A stretch of 32,340 bases of DNA, taken from Cyclobacteriaceae bacterium. GTDB lineage: Bacteria > Bacteroidota > Bacteroidia > Cytophagales > Cyclobacteriaceae. Below the pieces are notes generated by a model, which was not told where the DNA came from, made no database searches, and was given only the letters and a program-made list of their open reading frames with translations. Of the stretch, positions 8,718 to 16,791 are shown piece after piece (position 1 is the first letter of the stretch; each line of letters opens with the position of its first letter). A program made the position numbers and the translations under genes. The DNA is taken from assembly GCA_025055435.1 (NCBI GenBank), contig JANWWN010000035.1, positions 1 through 32,340 of the forward strand, written 5' to 3'.

Positions 8718-9815
8718 TTGGCGCAAGTAATAAAAAAAAGAGTTGTGCTCGCATCGGTTCTGAAAACTGTAGCCGATACGCGCATGTATGAAAAACTGGG
8801 CTTGTCGCTTGCCCGCCATTTTTCAACCGAAGTTCACCTTATTGGTTTTCCTGCCGAAACACCTGCGGTTGAAGGAATTTATTTCCATAATATTTATCAC
8901 AAACCTTTCAGAAGGATCAGCATGAGGCGATTGCTTGCACCGGCAAAAGTTCTGATTAAACTGTTTCAACTTCGGCCTCGCCTGGTCATCATAACAACAC
9001 ATGAACTGCTGGTAATCGGTGCAATATACAAACTCCTTACACGCACAAAACTGTACTATGACGTACAGGAAAACTACTATTACAACATTCGTTTTACGCC
9101 CGCATTTCCCAAACCCATGCGCCTTACGCTGGCCGTTTATGTGCGTGCAAAGGAACGTTTGCTCAGCAGATTGATAAATTATTTCTTTTTAGCCGAAAAG
9201 GGATATGTTGATGAACTGATATTTGCAAAACCTTTTATTGTATTAGAGAATAAACTTCCTGCATCATTTGCGACCGGAGAAAACCGGAACAACCGTCTTC
9301 ATTTGTTGTTTACCGGCACCCTGGCCGAAACCACAGGCGTATGGCAGGCCATTGAACTGGCAGAAGCATTGTACAGGGTAAACAACCAGGTACGATTAAC
9401 CGTCATCGGCCATGCACCGTCCGAACGTTTTTTAAAGAAACTCCGTGAAGCCAGCCTTAATCTTCCTTTCGTGCATTTAACAGCAGAGCTTTTTCCGCTG
9501 CCACACCCTGAAATTCTTCGCGCCATCCGACAGGCAGGCACCGGCATTATAATCTATCCGCCTAATCCGGCTACCCATTCGTCCATACCCACCAAGCTCT
9601 ATGAATATATGGGTATGGGATTACCGGTGCTAATCCGACACAACCCGCTTTCACACGATTTGGTAATGCGTTGCAGAGGCGGCATTATACTAACCGAAAA
9701 ACCTGATTATCAGGCTCTTGTAACAGAAATACAACAACTTCAACCGCCAGTTGCCCACCCCACACTTTACTGGGAAAGCGAATTACCGAAACTGCAGAAA
9801 ATATTCAGTTCATAG
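8718..9815 (+). CDS. GT-B glycosyltransferase (family 4-like)
   Basis: 365 residues from TTG at 8718; an in-frame GTG at 8745 is the other possible start, and there is no ATG near the conserved N-terminus (RVVLASVLK). The two-Rossmann GT-B layout is visible: N-terminal acceptor domain with DTRMYEKLG and ITTHELLVIGAIY; hinge near FLAEKGYVDEL; C-terminal nucleotide-sugar domain with LLFTGTLAETTGVWQAIEL, RLTVIGHA, and the donor-binding motif SIPTKLYEYMGMGLPVLI. The two Glu-containing positions of the E-x7-E-like motif are partly kept. It probably adds a sugar to a surface polysaccharide or lipid carrier; donor and acceptor are unknown. No other polysaccharide genes are adjacent. The downstream metal operon starts 72 bases later with its own promoter box. 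Confidence 0.82.
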   Translation: MAQVIKKRVVLASVLKTVADTRMYEKLGLSLARHFSTEVHLIGFPAETPAVEGIYFHNIYHKPFRRISMRRLLAPAKVLIKLFQLRPRLVIITTHELLVIGAIYKLLTRTKLYYDVQENYYYNIRFTPAFPKPMRLTLAVYVRAKERLLSRLINYFFLAEKGYVDELIFAKPFIVLENKLPASFATGENRNNRLHLLFTGTLAETTGVWQAIELAEALYRVNNQVRLTVIGHAPSERFLKKLREASLNLPFVHLTAELFPLPHPEILRAIRQAGTGIIIYPPNPATHSSIPTKLYEYMGMGLPVLIRHNPLSHDLVMRCRGGIILTEKPDYQALVTEIQQLQPPVAHPTLYWESELPKLQKIFSS

Positions 9816-9824
9816 AAACTATTT

Positions 9825-9840
9825 TTTAGGGTTATCTAAA
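9825..9840. promoter_or_regulatory. Candidate DtxR/MntR-type operator
   Basis: The 16-base imperfect palindrome TTTAGGGTTATCTAAA has 5-base perfect arms (TTTAG/CTAAA), and the sixth pair is a mismatch. It resembles the TTTAGG-n4-CCTAAA type of operator bound by DtxR-family repressors. It ends four bases before the -7 box at 9845, where a bound repressor would block RNA polymerase, and it precedes a gene for a DtxR-family regulator. Autoregulation of the metal operon is therefore likely, but binding is inferred. Confidence 0.45.
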
Positions 9841-9844
9841 TTTA

Positions 9845-9852
9845 TAATTTTG
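9845..9852 (+). promoter_or_regulatory. Bacteroidota -7 promoter box (TAATTTTG) of the metal operon
   Basis: Exact TAnnTTTG match, 35 bases before the ATG at 9888 and directly downstream of the candidate operator. A clear TTG -33 element is not seen. It would drive the six-gene operon ending at 16702. Confidence 0.5.
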
Positions 9853-9887
9853 CATATCTTAAAAATCGGGTAAGCCCGGAAACGGAT

Positions 9888-10544
9888 ATGCTCAGCTTTA
9901 CAGAAGAAAACTACCTGAAAACCATTTACCACCTATCGGGTGAAGGACAGAAAGCCGTTCTCACAACGGAGCTGGCAGCAGGTCTTAACACGAGGCCGGC
10001 CACGGTAACCGACATGCTGAAGAAGCTGTCGGCCAAGGATCTTATTGCATATGAAAAATACTACGGTGTGCAACTCACGAAAAAAGGAAAGGCGGAAGCG
10101 CTGCTCATTATCCGCAAACATCGCCTGTGGGAAACTTTTCTGGTTGAAAAGCTCGGCTTCACCTGGGATGAAGTACATGAGGTGGCCGAGCAGCTCGAGC
10201 ACATTCAATCGCCCCTGCTTATCGAAAAACTCGATGCTTTTCTGGGCCATCCGAAAACCGATCCGCACGGTCATCCCATACCCGATAAGACAGGTAAACT
10301 ACCGGTTATGATTCAAACCCCGCTGGCCGAAGTAGATGTGAAAGGGAAGGCCACCATTAGTGCCGTACGCCATGCCTCAGCCGTATTTCTGCAATACCTC
10401 AGTAAAATAGGTGTGTATATCGGGGCGACTGTGCAGGTTGCCGAACGTAATGAATTCGACCGGTCGGTGCAGATTGTAATCGACGGAAAAAAGAAAGCGT
10501 ACCTGTCGCGTGAAGCCAGTGAAAATATCATGGTCGAAAAGTAA
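9888..10544 (+). CDS. DtxR/MntR-family metal-dependent transcriptional repressor
   Basis: 218 residues. A divalent-metal-activated DNA-binding repressor. N-terminal winged helix (about 4-70) with recognition helix region TRPATVTDMLKKL (35-47); metal-binding/dimerisation domain with HRLWE (78-82), VHEVAEQLEH (96-105) and PKTDPHGHPIP (122-132); C-terminal FeoA/SH3-like domain (about 145-210). Putative ligands are His78, Glu82, His97, Glu101, Glu104 and His105. Glu101 takes the place of Cys102 of DtxR, as in MntR, which suggests Mn rather than Fe. The position of DtxR Met10/MntR Asp8 is Asn8, which fits neither model exactly. First gene of the operon, three bases before the binding-protein gene, so it probably controls its own transport genes through the palindrome upstream. 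Confidence 0.92.
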   Translation: MLSFTEENYLKTIYHLSGEGQKAVLTTELAAGLNTRPATVTDMLKKLSAKDLIAYEKYYGVQLTKKGKAEALLIIRKHRLWETFLVEKLGFTWDEVHEVAEQLEHIQSPLLIEKLDAFLGHPKTDPHGHPIPDKTGKLPVMIQTPLAEVDVKGKATISAVRHASAVFLQYLSKIGVYIGATVQVAERNEFDRSVQIVIDGKKKAYLSREASENIMVEK

Positions 10545-10547
10545 CGT

Positions 10548-11477
10548 ATGCGCATCAGCAGATTACCATATCATCTCATCGGTCTTATTCTTTTACTGTT
10601 GGGGTCATGCGACCGCAACAACCATGACTCACCGAAAGCATCGAAACTGACAATTGTTACCACCACCAGCCTGATACGCGATGCAGTGGTGAATATTGCG
10701 GGCGATCGCGCACAGGTAATTTCCCTGATGGGACCCGGAGTTGATCCGCACTTATATAAAGCCACTCAGGGAGACCTGGACAAACTGCTCAAAGCCGATT
10801 TGGTTGTGTACAACGGTCTGCACCTGGAAGGGAAAATGAACGAAGTTCTGGAAAAGCTCAGCCACCGCAAGCCGGTGTATGCTCTGGGTTCTTCCCTGCC
10901 CGACTCCCTGTTGCGCAGTATTCCGGGTTTTGAAAAAACCTATGATCCGCACATCTGGTTTGACGTTGCGCTTTGGTCGAAAGCTTTGGGTAACCTAACC
11001 GGTTTCCTTCAGGAGTTCGATCCGGATAACGCAACACTTTATGCAAAAAACTACGCGGTATATGCGGCAAAGCTTGACTCACTTCACCACTGGGTAAAAA
11101 ATGAAATACAGAAAATTCCTGCCGGACAGCGTGTATTGATTACCGCCCACGATGCATTTGGCTACTTTGGTGAAGCCTATGGAATGGAAGTACGCGGTTT
11201 ACAGGGTATTTCTACTTTGTCCGAGTTCGGGTTACGCGATATAACCGATCTGGCCCATTTTATTCAGGAAAGGAAAATCAAAGCCGTATTTGTAGAAACT
11301 TCCGTTCCCGAAAAATCCATCCGATCCTTAATTGAAGGATGCCGTGAGCGCAACTGGGAAGTGGCGCTGGGCGGATCGTTGTACTCCGATGCACTGGGCG
11401 CAGAAGGCACACCTGAAGGAACCTACATCGGAATGGTAAAGGCCAATGTATCCACTATTGTGCAGGCACTTCGATGA
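10548..11477 (+). CDS. TroA-like metal-binding lipoprotein of an ABC importer (cluster 9)
   Basis: 309 residues. It is the periplasmic substrate-binding component that captures a transition metal and delivers it to the permeases. Lipobox LLGSC predicts lipidation at Cys21. Two lobes are joined by a long helix. Putative ligands: His68 (GVDPHLY), His135 (YDPHIWFD), His201 (ITAHDAFGYF) and Asp281 (LYSDALG). This His-His-His-Asp set is that of Treponema TroA; PsaA/MntC-type Mn proteins have Glu in the third place. The histidine-rich loop of ZnuA is absent, arguing against a dedicated high-affinity zinc protein. Substrate could be Mn, Zn or Fe. It lies second in the operon and overlaps the receptor gene by four bases. 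Confidence 0.93.
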   Translation: MRISRLPYHLIGLILLLLGSCDRNNHDSPKASKLTIVTTTSLIRDAVVNIAGDRAQVISLMGPGVDPHLYKATQGDLDKLLKADLVVYNGLHLEGKMNEVLEKLSHRKPVYALGSSLPDSLLRSIPGFEKTYDPHIWFDVALWSKALGNLTGFLQEFDPDNATLYAKNYAVYAAKLDSLHHWVKNEIQKIPAGQRVLITAHDAFGYFGEAYGMEVRGLQGISTLSEFGLRDITDLAHFIQERKIKAVFVETSVPEKSIRSLIEGCRERNWEVALGGSLYSDALGAEGTPEGTYIGMVKANVSTIVQALR

Positions 11478-13723
11478 TGAAGACCGGCATAACATATCTG
11501 ATGTGTTTGGCTTTTATGCTCATCGGCATGCCGCTTAAGGCACAGCACATTATTAGGGGCATGGTAGCCGACAAAGAAACCCGCGAATCATTGCCCTATG
11601 CCACCGTTTCGGTTGTTGGTACATCGCATGGAGTGGTCAGTGATGAGTCAGGAAACTTCTCATTTGAAGTCCCTCAGTTACCTGTACGCCTTGTCATTTC
11701 ATTCAGCGGCTACCAGGCCGACACCATAGATGTTACATCATCAAAAACACTCACCTGCCTCCTGAAGCCGGATATAAAAAACCTGAATGAAATCGTGGTG
11801 GTTTCCGGAACGTTGAAGGAAGTGTCGCGCCTGCAATCGCCCATACCGGTTGATGTTTATACCCCTGCACTGTTCCGCAAAAATCCGTCGCCATCGGTTT
11901 TTGAATCGTTATCCATGATTAACGGTGTGCAGCCGCAAATCAACTGCAACGTTTGCAATACCGGCGATATTCACATCAATGGCATGGAAGGTCCTTATAC
12001 CATGGTATTGATTGACGGCATGCCGATAGTAAGCAGCCTGTCAACGGTATATGGCCTTGCGGGCATACCCAACAGCATGGTAAAGCGCATTGAAGTGGTA
12101 AAAGGCCCGGCTTCTACCCTGTATGGTTCCGAGGCTGTTGCCGGTGTTATCAATATTATTACGAAAGACCCGCTCACGGCTCCCCGTTTGGCTGCTGATT
12201 TCTCAGCAACAACCTATCAGGAATATGCGCTGGATTTGTCCTCCTGCTGGAAGAAAAAAAATATCAGCGCGCTTACAGGCCTTAGCTACTTTAACTTCAG
12301 CAACCGTGTTGACTATAATGCAGACAACTTCACCGATGTTACGCTTCAAAACCGCCTCTCCGTGTTTTCGAAACTCAACATCAACCGGAAAAGTAAACTT
12401 CCGGCATCCATCGGATTACGCTATGTATATGAAGACCGATGGGGTGGCGAAATGCAGTGGAACAAAAACTTCCGTGGTAGCGACCAGATCTACGGTGAAT
12501 CCATCTATACCAATCGGCTGGAAGTAATTGGCAACTATACCCCTGCTGGCCTGCCACATGTTCAGGCCGATATTTCTTACAACTACCACCATCAGGATTC
12601 ATACTATGGAACCGTTCCGTACCTTGCATCACAACATGTATTTTTCTCGCAACTGCGGTGGACGAAAAAAAAAGGCAGCACGGATGTTCTGGCCGGTCTG
12701 CCCTTTCGGTATATGTACTATGACGACAACAGCGTAGCCACAGCATCCGCGGATACCCTGCATCCGGTAAACGAACCACATCATACCATCTTGCCGGGGG
12801 TTTTCATCCAGACGGAGACAACTCTCGGAAAAGCATTTACGCTGTTATCGGGATTACGTTATGACCACCACAATCATCACGGGCCGGTTTTTACTCCGCG
12901 CATCAGTTTAAAGTATAACCTAAACACAAACCAGGTTCTGCGTGTTACGGGCGGAAGCGGCTTTCGGGTAGTTAATCTGTTTACCGAAGACCATGCTGCG
13001 CTGACCGGCGCACGGGAAGTTATAATCCGAAATAAACTAAAGCCGGAGCAGTCGTGGAATGTTAACCTCAACTATGCCGCAACACAAACATTCTCCTCGG
13101 GATATCTGAACCTGGACGTCAGCGCTTTCTACACGTACTTTACCAATAAAATTGTTGGCGATTTCATGACCGACCCCGACCTGATTATTTACGATAACCT
13201 TTCCGGATATGCGGTGTCCAAAGGTGTTTCGCTGAATGCGGATTTTCTGTTCGCCAGCACACTGAAGCTTATGGCCGGCATAACGGCCATGAATGTTTAT
13301 CAGATTAATGCCGATTCCGCCGGAAGGAACCGAACACCACAACTTTTTGCTCCGCGGCTTTCCGGGACATTTGCACTGAGTTATACCGTACCGGTATTGA
13401 AGATTGCCACCGATTTAACCGGAAGGATAACAGGCCCCATGTATCTGCCCGTTGTTCCCAACGATGAGCGCCCGGAAAAGTCACCAACATTTGCCCTCAT
13501 CAACATCCAGTTTTCGAAAACCGTTGGTAAATGGGAAATATATGCTGGTTTAAAAAACCTGCTAAACTTCGTACCGAAGCATCCGATTCTTCGTCCTTTT
13601 GACCCTTTCGACCGGAACATTACCGTAGATAATCCGAAAGGCTTTACGTTTGATACAAGCTACAACTACGCTCCCGTACAGGGTGTACGCGGTTTTGCAG
13701 GATTACGATATACGATGAACTGA
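11474..13723 (+). CDS. TonB-dependent outer-membrane receptor, probable metal uptake
   Basis: 749 residues; ATG at 11474 overlaps the previous stop, and a second ATG follows at 11477. Signal peptide 1-24, then a carboxypeptidase-regulatory-like β-domain (about 25-100) typical of Bacteroidota receptors, a possible TonB box near NEIVVVSGT (105-113), the plug domain (about 120-235) with VLIDGMPI, VKRIEVVKGPASTLYGSEAV and VINIITKDP, and a β-barrel to the C-terminus. The plug contains a CNVC pair (Cys158, Cys161) in a loop before IHINGMEGP, which could bind metal or form a disulphide. Placement between the binding protein and the ATPase makes a metal or metal-chelate substrate likely; heme or siderophore cannot be excluded from sequence. 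Confidence 0.9.
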   Translation: MMKTGITYLMCLAFMLIGMPLKAQHIIRGMVADKETRESLPYATVSVVGTSHGVVSDESGNFSFEVPQLPVRLVISFSGYQADTIDVTSSKTLTCLLKPDIKNLNEIVVVSGTLKEVSRLQSPIPVDVYTPALFRKNPSPSVFESLSMINGVQPQINCNVCNTGDIHINGMEGPYTMVLIDGMPIVSSLSTVYGLAGIPNSMVKRIEVVKGPASTLYGSEAVAGVINIITKDPLTAPRLAADFSATTYQEYALDLSSCWKKKNISALTGLSYFNFSNRVDYNADNFTDVTLQNRLSVFSKLNINRKSKLPASIGLRYVYEDRWGGEMQWNKNFRGSDQIYGESIYTNRLEVIGNYTPAGLPHVQADISYNYHHQDSYYGTVPYLASQHVFFSQLRWTKKKGSTDVLAGLPFRYMYYDDNSVATASADTLHPVNEPHHTILPGVFIQTETTLGKAFTLLSGLRYDHHNHHGPVFTPRISLKYNLNTNQVLRVTGGSGFRVVNLFTEDHAALTGAREVIIRNKLKPEQSWNVNLNYAATQTFSSGYLNLDVSAFYTYFTNKIVGDFMTDPDLIIYDNLSGYAVSKGVSLNADFLFASTLKLMAGITAMNVYQINADSAGRNRTPQLFAPRLSGTFALSYTVPVLKIATDLTGRITGPMYLPVVPNDERPEKSPTFALINIQFSKTVGKWEIYAGLKNLLNFVPKHPILRPFDPFDRNITVDNPKGFTFDTSYNYAPVQGVRGFAGLRYTMN

Positions 13724-13724
13724 T

Positions 13725-14516
13725 ATGGAAACGACTGCACTGGAAATTCATGACCTGACTGTTGCCTTTAGCCGTAAGCCGGTTTTATGGAACGTTGATG
13801 CCAAGCTGCCTGCCGGAAAATTGATCGGCATCATCGGACCTAATGGTGCCGGAAAGTCAACACTCATCAAAGCGATTATGGGTATTGTTCCGCTGAGCAG
13901 CGGATACGTAAAAATTTTCGGTCAGGAATTAAATGCTGTCCGCAGACGTGTGAGCTATGTACCCCAACGCGAATCGGTTGACTGGGACTTCCCGGTTTCA
14001 GTTATGGATGTAACGCTTATGGGACGTTACGCCCATGTAGGTATGTTTAAAAAACTGCGCAAAGCCGATTACGACATTGCCTACGATGCCCTGCGCAAGA
14101 TGGGCATGGAAGCTTTTGCCAACCGGCAAATTGCCCAGCTTTCGGGCGGCCAGCAACAACGCACCTTTTTGGCCAGGGCACTGGCACAGCAAGCCGACCT
14201 GTACCTGATGGATGAACCCTTTGCCGGCGTGGATGCAGCAACGGAAAAAGCGGTAATAACCCTGTTGCGCGAAATGACCGAACAGGGAAAAACCGTAATC
14301 GTGGTTCACCACAACCTGCAGTCAGCCGCACAATATTTTGATTGCCTGCTGTTGTTGAACACACGACTGATTGCCTGCGGGCCTGTAGCAGATGTGTTTA
14401 CCCCCGAAAACCTGCAGGATACCTACGGTGGCAAGCTTACATTGCTTACTGACGTAGCCAACCTGATGCGGAAGGAAAATTATCCTGTACGTGAAGCCCA
14501 ACTACAAAAAGAGTGA
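13725..14516 (+). CDS. Metal ABC transporter ATP-binding protein (TroB/MntB-like)
   Basis: 263 residues. Cytosolic ATPase that powers the two permeases of the operon. Walker A GPNGAGKST (38-46), Q-loop in YVPQRESVDWDFP (78-90, wording characteristic of metal-family ATPases), signature LSGGQQQR (139-146), Walker B LYLMDEP (159-165), D-loop VD (169-170) and H-loop His195 (VIVVHH). The start is one base after the receptor stop, and the end overlaps the next gene's GTG start by four bases, so translation is probably coupled. No unusual extra domain. Confidence 0.95.
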   Translation: METTALEIHDLTVAFSRKPVLWNVDAKLPAGKLIGIIGPNGAGKSTLIKAIMGIVPLSSGYVKIFGQELNAVRRRVSYVPQRESVDWDFPVSVMDVTLMGRYAHVGMFKKLRKADYDIAYDALRKMGMEAFANRQIAQLSGGQQQRTFLARALAQQADLYLMDEPFAGVDAATEKAVITLLREMTEQGKTVIVVHHNLQSAAQYFDCLLLLNTRLIACGPVADVFTPENLQDTYGGKLTLLTDVANLMRKENYPVREAQLQKE

Positions 14517-15808
14517 ATACGCTATTTGAATTCCTTTCGCTTTCCGATCCCAATGTGCGCTATGTTACGCTGGGCGCCATGTTGCTCATGGGTAGTTCAT
14601 CGCTGATGGGCACGTTTACTTTGCTGAATAAAAAATCATTGATTGGCGATGCCATAGCGCACGCCGTACTGCCGGGCGTATGTCTGGGCTTCATTTTCTC
14701 CGGAAGTAAAGACCCGCTCTGGATATTGGCTGGTGCGTTTTTTACCGGCGCATTCTCGGTTTACCTGATCGATTTTATTGTTCAGCACTCACGCATTAAA
14801 GAAGATACTGCCATAGCACTGGTGCTCTCCGTGTTTTTTGGCGCAGGTATTGTTTTACTCACATTCATTCAAAAAAGTGGCAATGCTGCACAAAGCGGAC
14901 TCGACCAGTTTTTGTTTGGCCGTGCAGCTGCCATAAACCGGAACGACCTCATGGTATTCGGCATCACTGCGGTTGTTATCGCATCTGCAACGTTGCTATT
15001 TAAGCGCATCTTTATACTCATGGCCTTCGACCGCGACTATGCCCGTTCGCTGGGCTTCCCGGTTAAATTTATTCAGTTCATCCAGACTTCACTTATTGTA
15101 TTGGCCGTGGTTATTGGCATACAGGCTGTGGGTGTGGTGTTGATGGCTGCAGTACTAATTACACCTGCTGCAGCGGCACGCTACTGGTCGAACTCGGTTA
15201 AGGGAATTCTGCTTATTGCAACTATGGTCGGCCTGTTCAGTGGTTTTGCAGGTGCCTTCGTTTCGTATGTGGCACCTGCCATGCCTACCGGGCCGTGGAT
15301 CGTGGTGGTGGCCTCAGTCATGGCCTTTGCTTCCATGATTTTCTCTCCGCAAAGCGGCATGCTCAGCCGTTATCTGCATCAACGCCGTTTGCGACACACC
15401 GTAGCCGATGAAAACCTGCTGAAGGTATTTTATCAACTGGCCGAAACCGATAAAACCTTTTTTGATGGCCGCACCCTGGCACAGCTTACCGGCAGACGAA
15501 AATTTCAAATAGTAAGTCTTAAAAGAAGGCTCAGCCGCTTACAACGTCAGGGCTACCTGGAGAAATCGGGCGATGGCTGGAAACTTACTGATGCAGGTTT
15601 AATTAGGGCCCAGCGCATCGTAAAAATTCACCGGCTGTGGGAGCTCTATCTCACCACCTACATGAAGATTGCACCCGACCACGTGCACGAAGATGCCGAT
15701 ACGATTGAGCACCTGCTTACCCCGGAATTGGAGCAGGAACTCGAGCGCCAGCTTGGCTATCCGGATACCGATCCGCATCAGGCAGAGATACCTTATCGAA
15801 AAAATTAA
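14513..15808 (+). CDS. Metal ABC transporter permease fused to a DtxR-like sensor module
   Basis: 431 residues from GTG at 14513. Residues 1-283 are an ABC-3 family permease with about eight helices (GDAIAHAVLPG at 45-55; MAAVLITPAAAARYW at 211-225). Residues 298-363 form a winged helix with a basic recognition region (GRRKFQIVSLKRRLSRL). Residues 366-431 form a DtxR-type metal-binding/dimerisation domain: HRLWE (373-377), VHEDADTIEH (391-400), PDTDPHQAEIP (417-427). Putative ligands His373, Glu377, His392, Asp396, Glu399 and His400 line up with those of the operon's regulator; the C-terminal SH3 domain is missing. The module faces the cytosol if the helix count is even. Similar permease-DtxR architectures exist in sequence databases as far as I know, but I know of no functional description. 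Confidence 0.92.
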   Translation: MNTLFEFLSLSDPNVRYVTLGAMLLMGSSSLMGTFTLLNKKSLIGDAIAHAVLPGVCLGFIFSGSKDPLWILAGAFFTGAFSVYLIDFIVQHSRIKEDTAIALVLSVFFGAGIVLLTFIQKSGNAAQSGLDQFLFGRAAAINRNDLMVFGITAVVIASATLLFKRIFILMAFDRDYARSLGFPVKFIQFIQTSLIVLAVVIGIQAVGVVLMAAVLITPAAAARYWSNSVKGILLIATMVGLFSGFAGAFVSYVAPAMPTGPWIVVVASVMAFASMIFSPQSGMLSRYLHQRRLRHTVADENLLKVFYQLAETDKTFFDGRTLAQLTGRRKFQIVSLKRRLSRLQRQGYLEKSGDGWKLTDAGLIRAQRIVKIHRLWELYLTTYMKIAPDHVHEDADTIEHLLTPELEQELERQLGYPDTDPHQAEIPYRKN

Positions 15809-15814
15809 CAACGT

Positions 15815-16702
15815 ATGCAGCTTACCTACGAAGACATCACCATTCTCGCCACCGGCTCGCTCATCGCCTGGAGTTGTGCCTTACTGGGAAGTTTTCTCAT
15901 GCTGCGCCGCATGGCACTGGCCGGAGATGCCATTGCCCATGCCGTTTTGCCGGGCATTGTGATTGCCTTTTTATTAAGCGGCACCAGGAGTTCGCCCGTT
16001 ATGATTGCCGGAGCGGCAACGCTTGGACTTATAACGACATTCGCAATCGAAACCCTTCAGAAAAAAGCCCGTCTGCAGGCCGATGCATCCATCGGTCTAA
16101 CCTTCACCTTTCTTTTTGCCGTGGGTGTTATCCTGCTCTCGATGCTGGCCGGCAAGGTTGACCTCGACCAGGATTGTGTGTTGTATGGCGAACTGTCCTA
16201 TGTTCCGCTGGACGTATGGATTACTTCGACTGGCACTGTGCTTGGACCTCGTGCGTTGTTCATCACTGCCACCTTATTCATTGTACTGCTAACTATAATT
16301 ACAATAACCTGGAGGCCATTGTTAATAACCACCTTCGATCCGGTTTATGCCACGTCCATCGGTGTTAATTCGGTGTTTTACCACTATCTGCTTATGGGCT
16401 GTGTGTCGGTTACCACCGTGGTCTCGTTCGAACTGGTGGGCGCCATCCTGGTAGTGGCCTTGCTCATCGCGCCTGCAGCCACCGCCTACCTGCTCACAGA
16501 TAGCTTCCGGAATCTGATTATTCTGGCCTGCGGGTTGGGCCTTGTGGCCGTAGCAGGCGGATACTTTCTTGCAACAGCTGTGGATGCCTCTGTTGCGGGT
16601 TCCATCGCTACGGTAAACGGGTTGTTGTTTATGGCAGCCTTCCTTTTTTCACCGCGTTATGGTTTGTTGTTCCGAAAAAAACGAACGGCAATTATCCATT
16701 AA
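15815..16702 (+). CDS. Metal ABC transporter permease (TroD-like)
   Basis: 295 residues, the usual length for an ABC-3 family permease. About eight or nine hydrophobic helices; the family motif GDAIAHAVLPGIVIAF lies near residues 37-52, and a second conserved segment LVGAILVVALLIAPAATAYL near 206-225. It is a paralogue of the permease encoded six bases upstream but lacks the DtxR-like tail, so the transporter would be a heterodimer with a single sensor-bearing half. Last gene of the operon; no obvious hairpin terminator follows in the 89 bases before mnmE. Confidence 0.94.
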   Translation: MQLTYEDITILATGSLIAWSCALLGSFLMLRRMALAGDAIAHAVLPGIVIAFLLSGTRSSPVMIAGAATLGLITTFAIETLQKKARLQADASIGLTFTFLFAVGVILLSMLAGKVDLDQDCVLYGELSYVPLDVWITSTGTVLGPRALFITATLFIVLLTIITITWRPLLITTFDPVYATSIGVNSVFYHYLLMGCVSVTTVVSFELVGAILVVALLIAPAATAYLLTDSFRNLIILACGLGLVAVAGGYFLATAVDASVAGSIATVNGLLFMAAFLFSPRYGLLFRKKRTAIIH

Positions 16703-16774
16703 GAAAATGTTTCAGTAAAACCCCGGCTTCCTGCCCACCGTTGCCATCCGTCAGTAAAAGCATCAAATTCATTC

Positions 16775-16782
16775 TACCTTTG
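16775..16782 (+). promoter_or_regulatory. Bacteroidota -7 promoter box (TACCTTTG) of mnmE
   Basis: Exact TAnnTTTG match nine bases before the mnmE ATG at 16792. It excludes the longer TTG start at 16741 and implies a leader of only a few bases or none. Confidence 0.52.
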
Positions 16783-16791
16783 CAAAAACAA

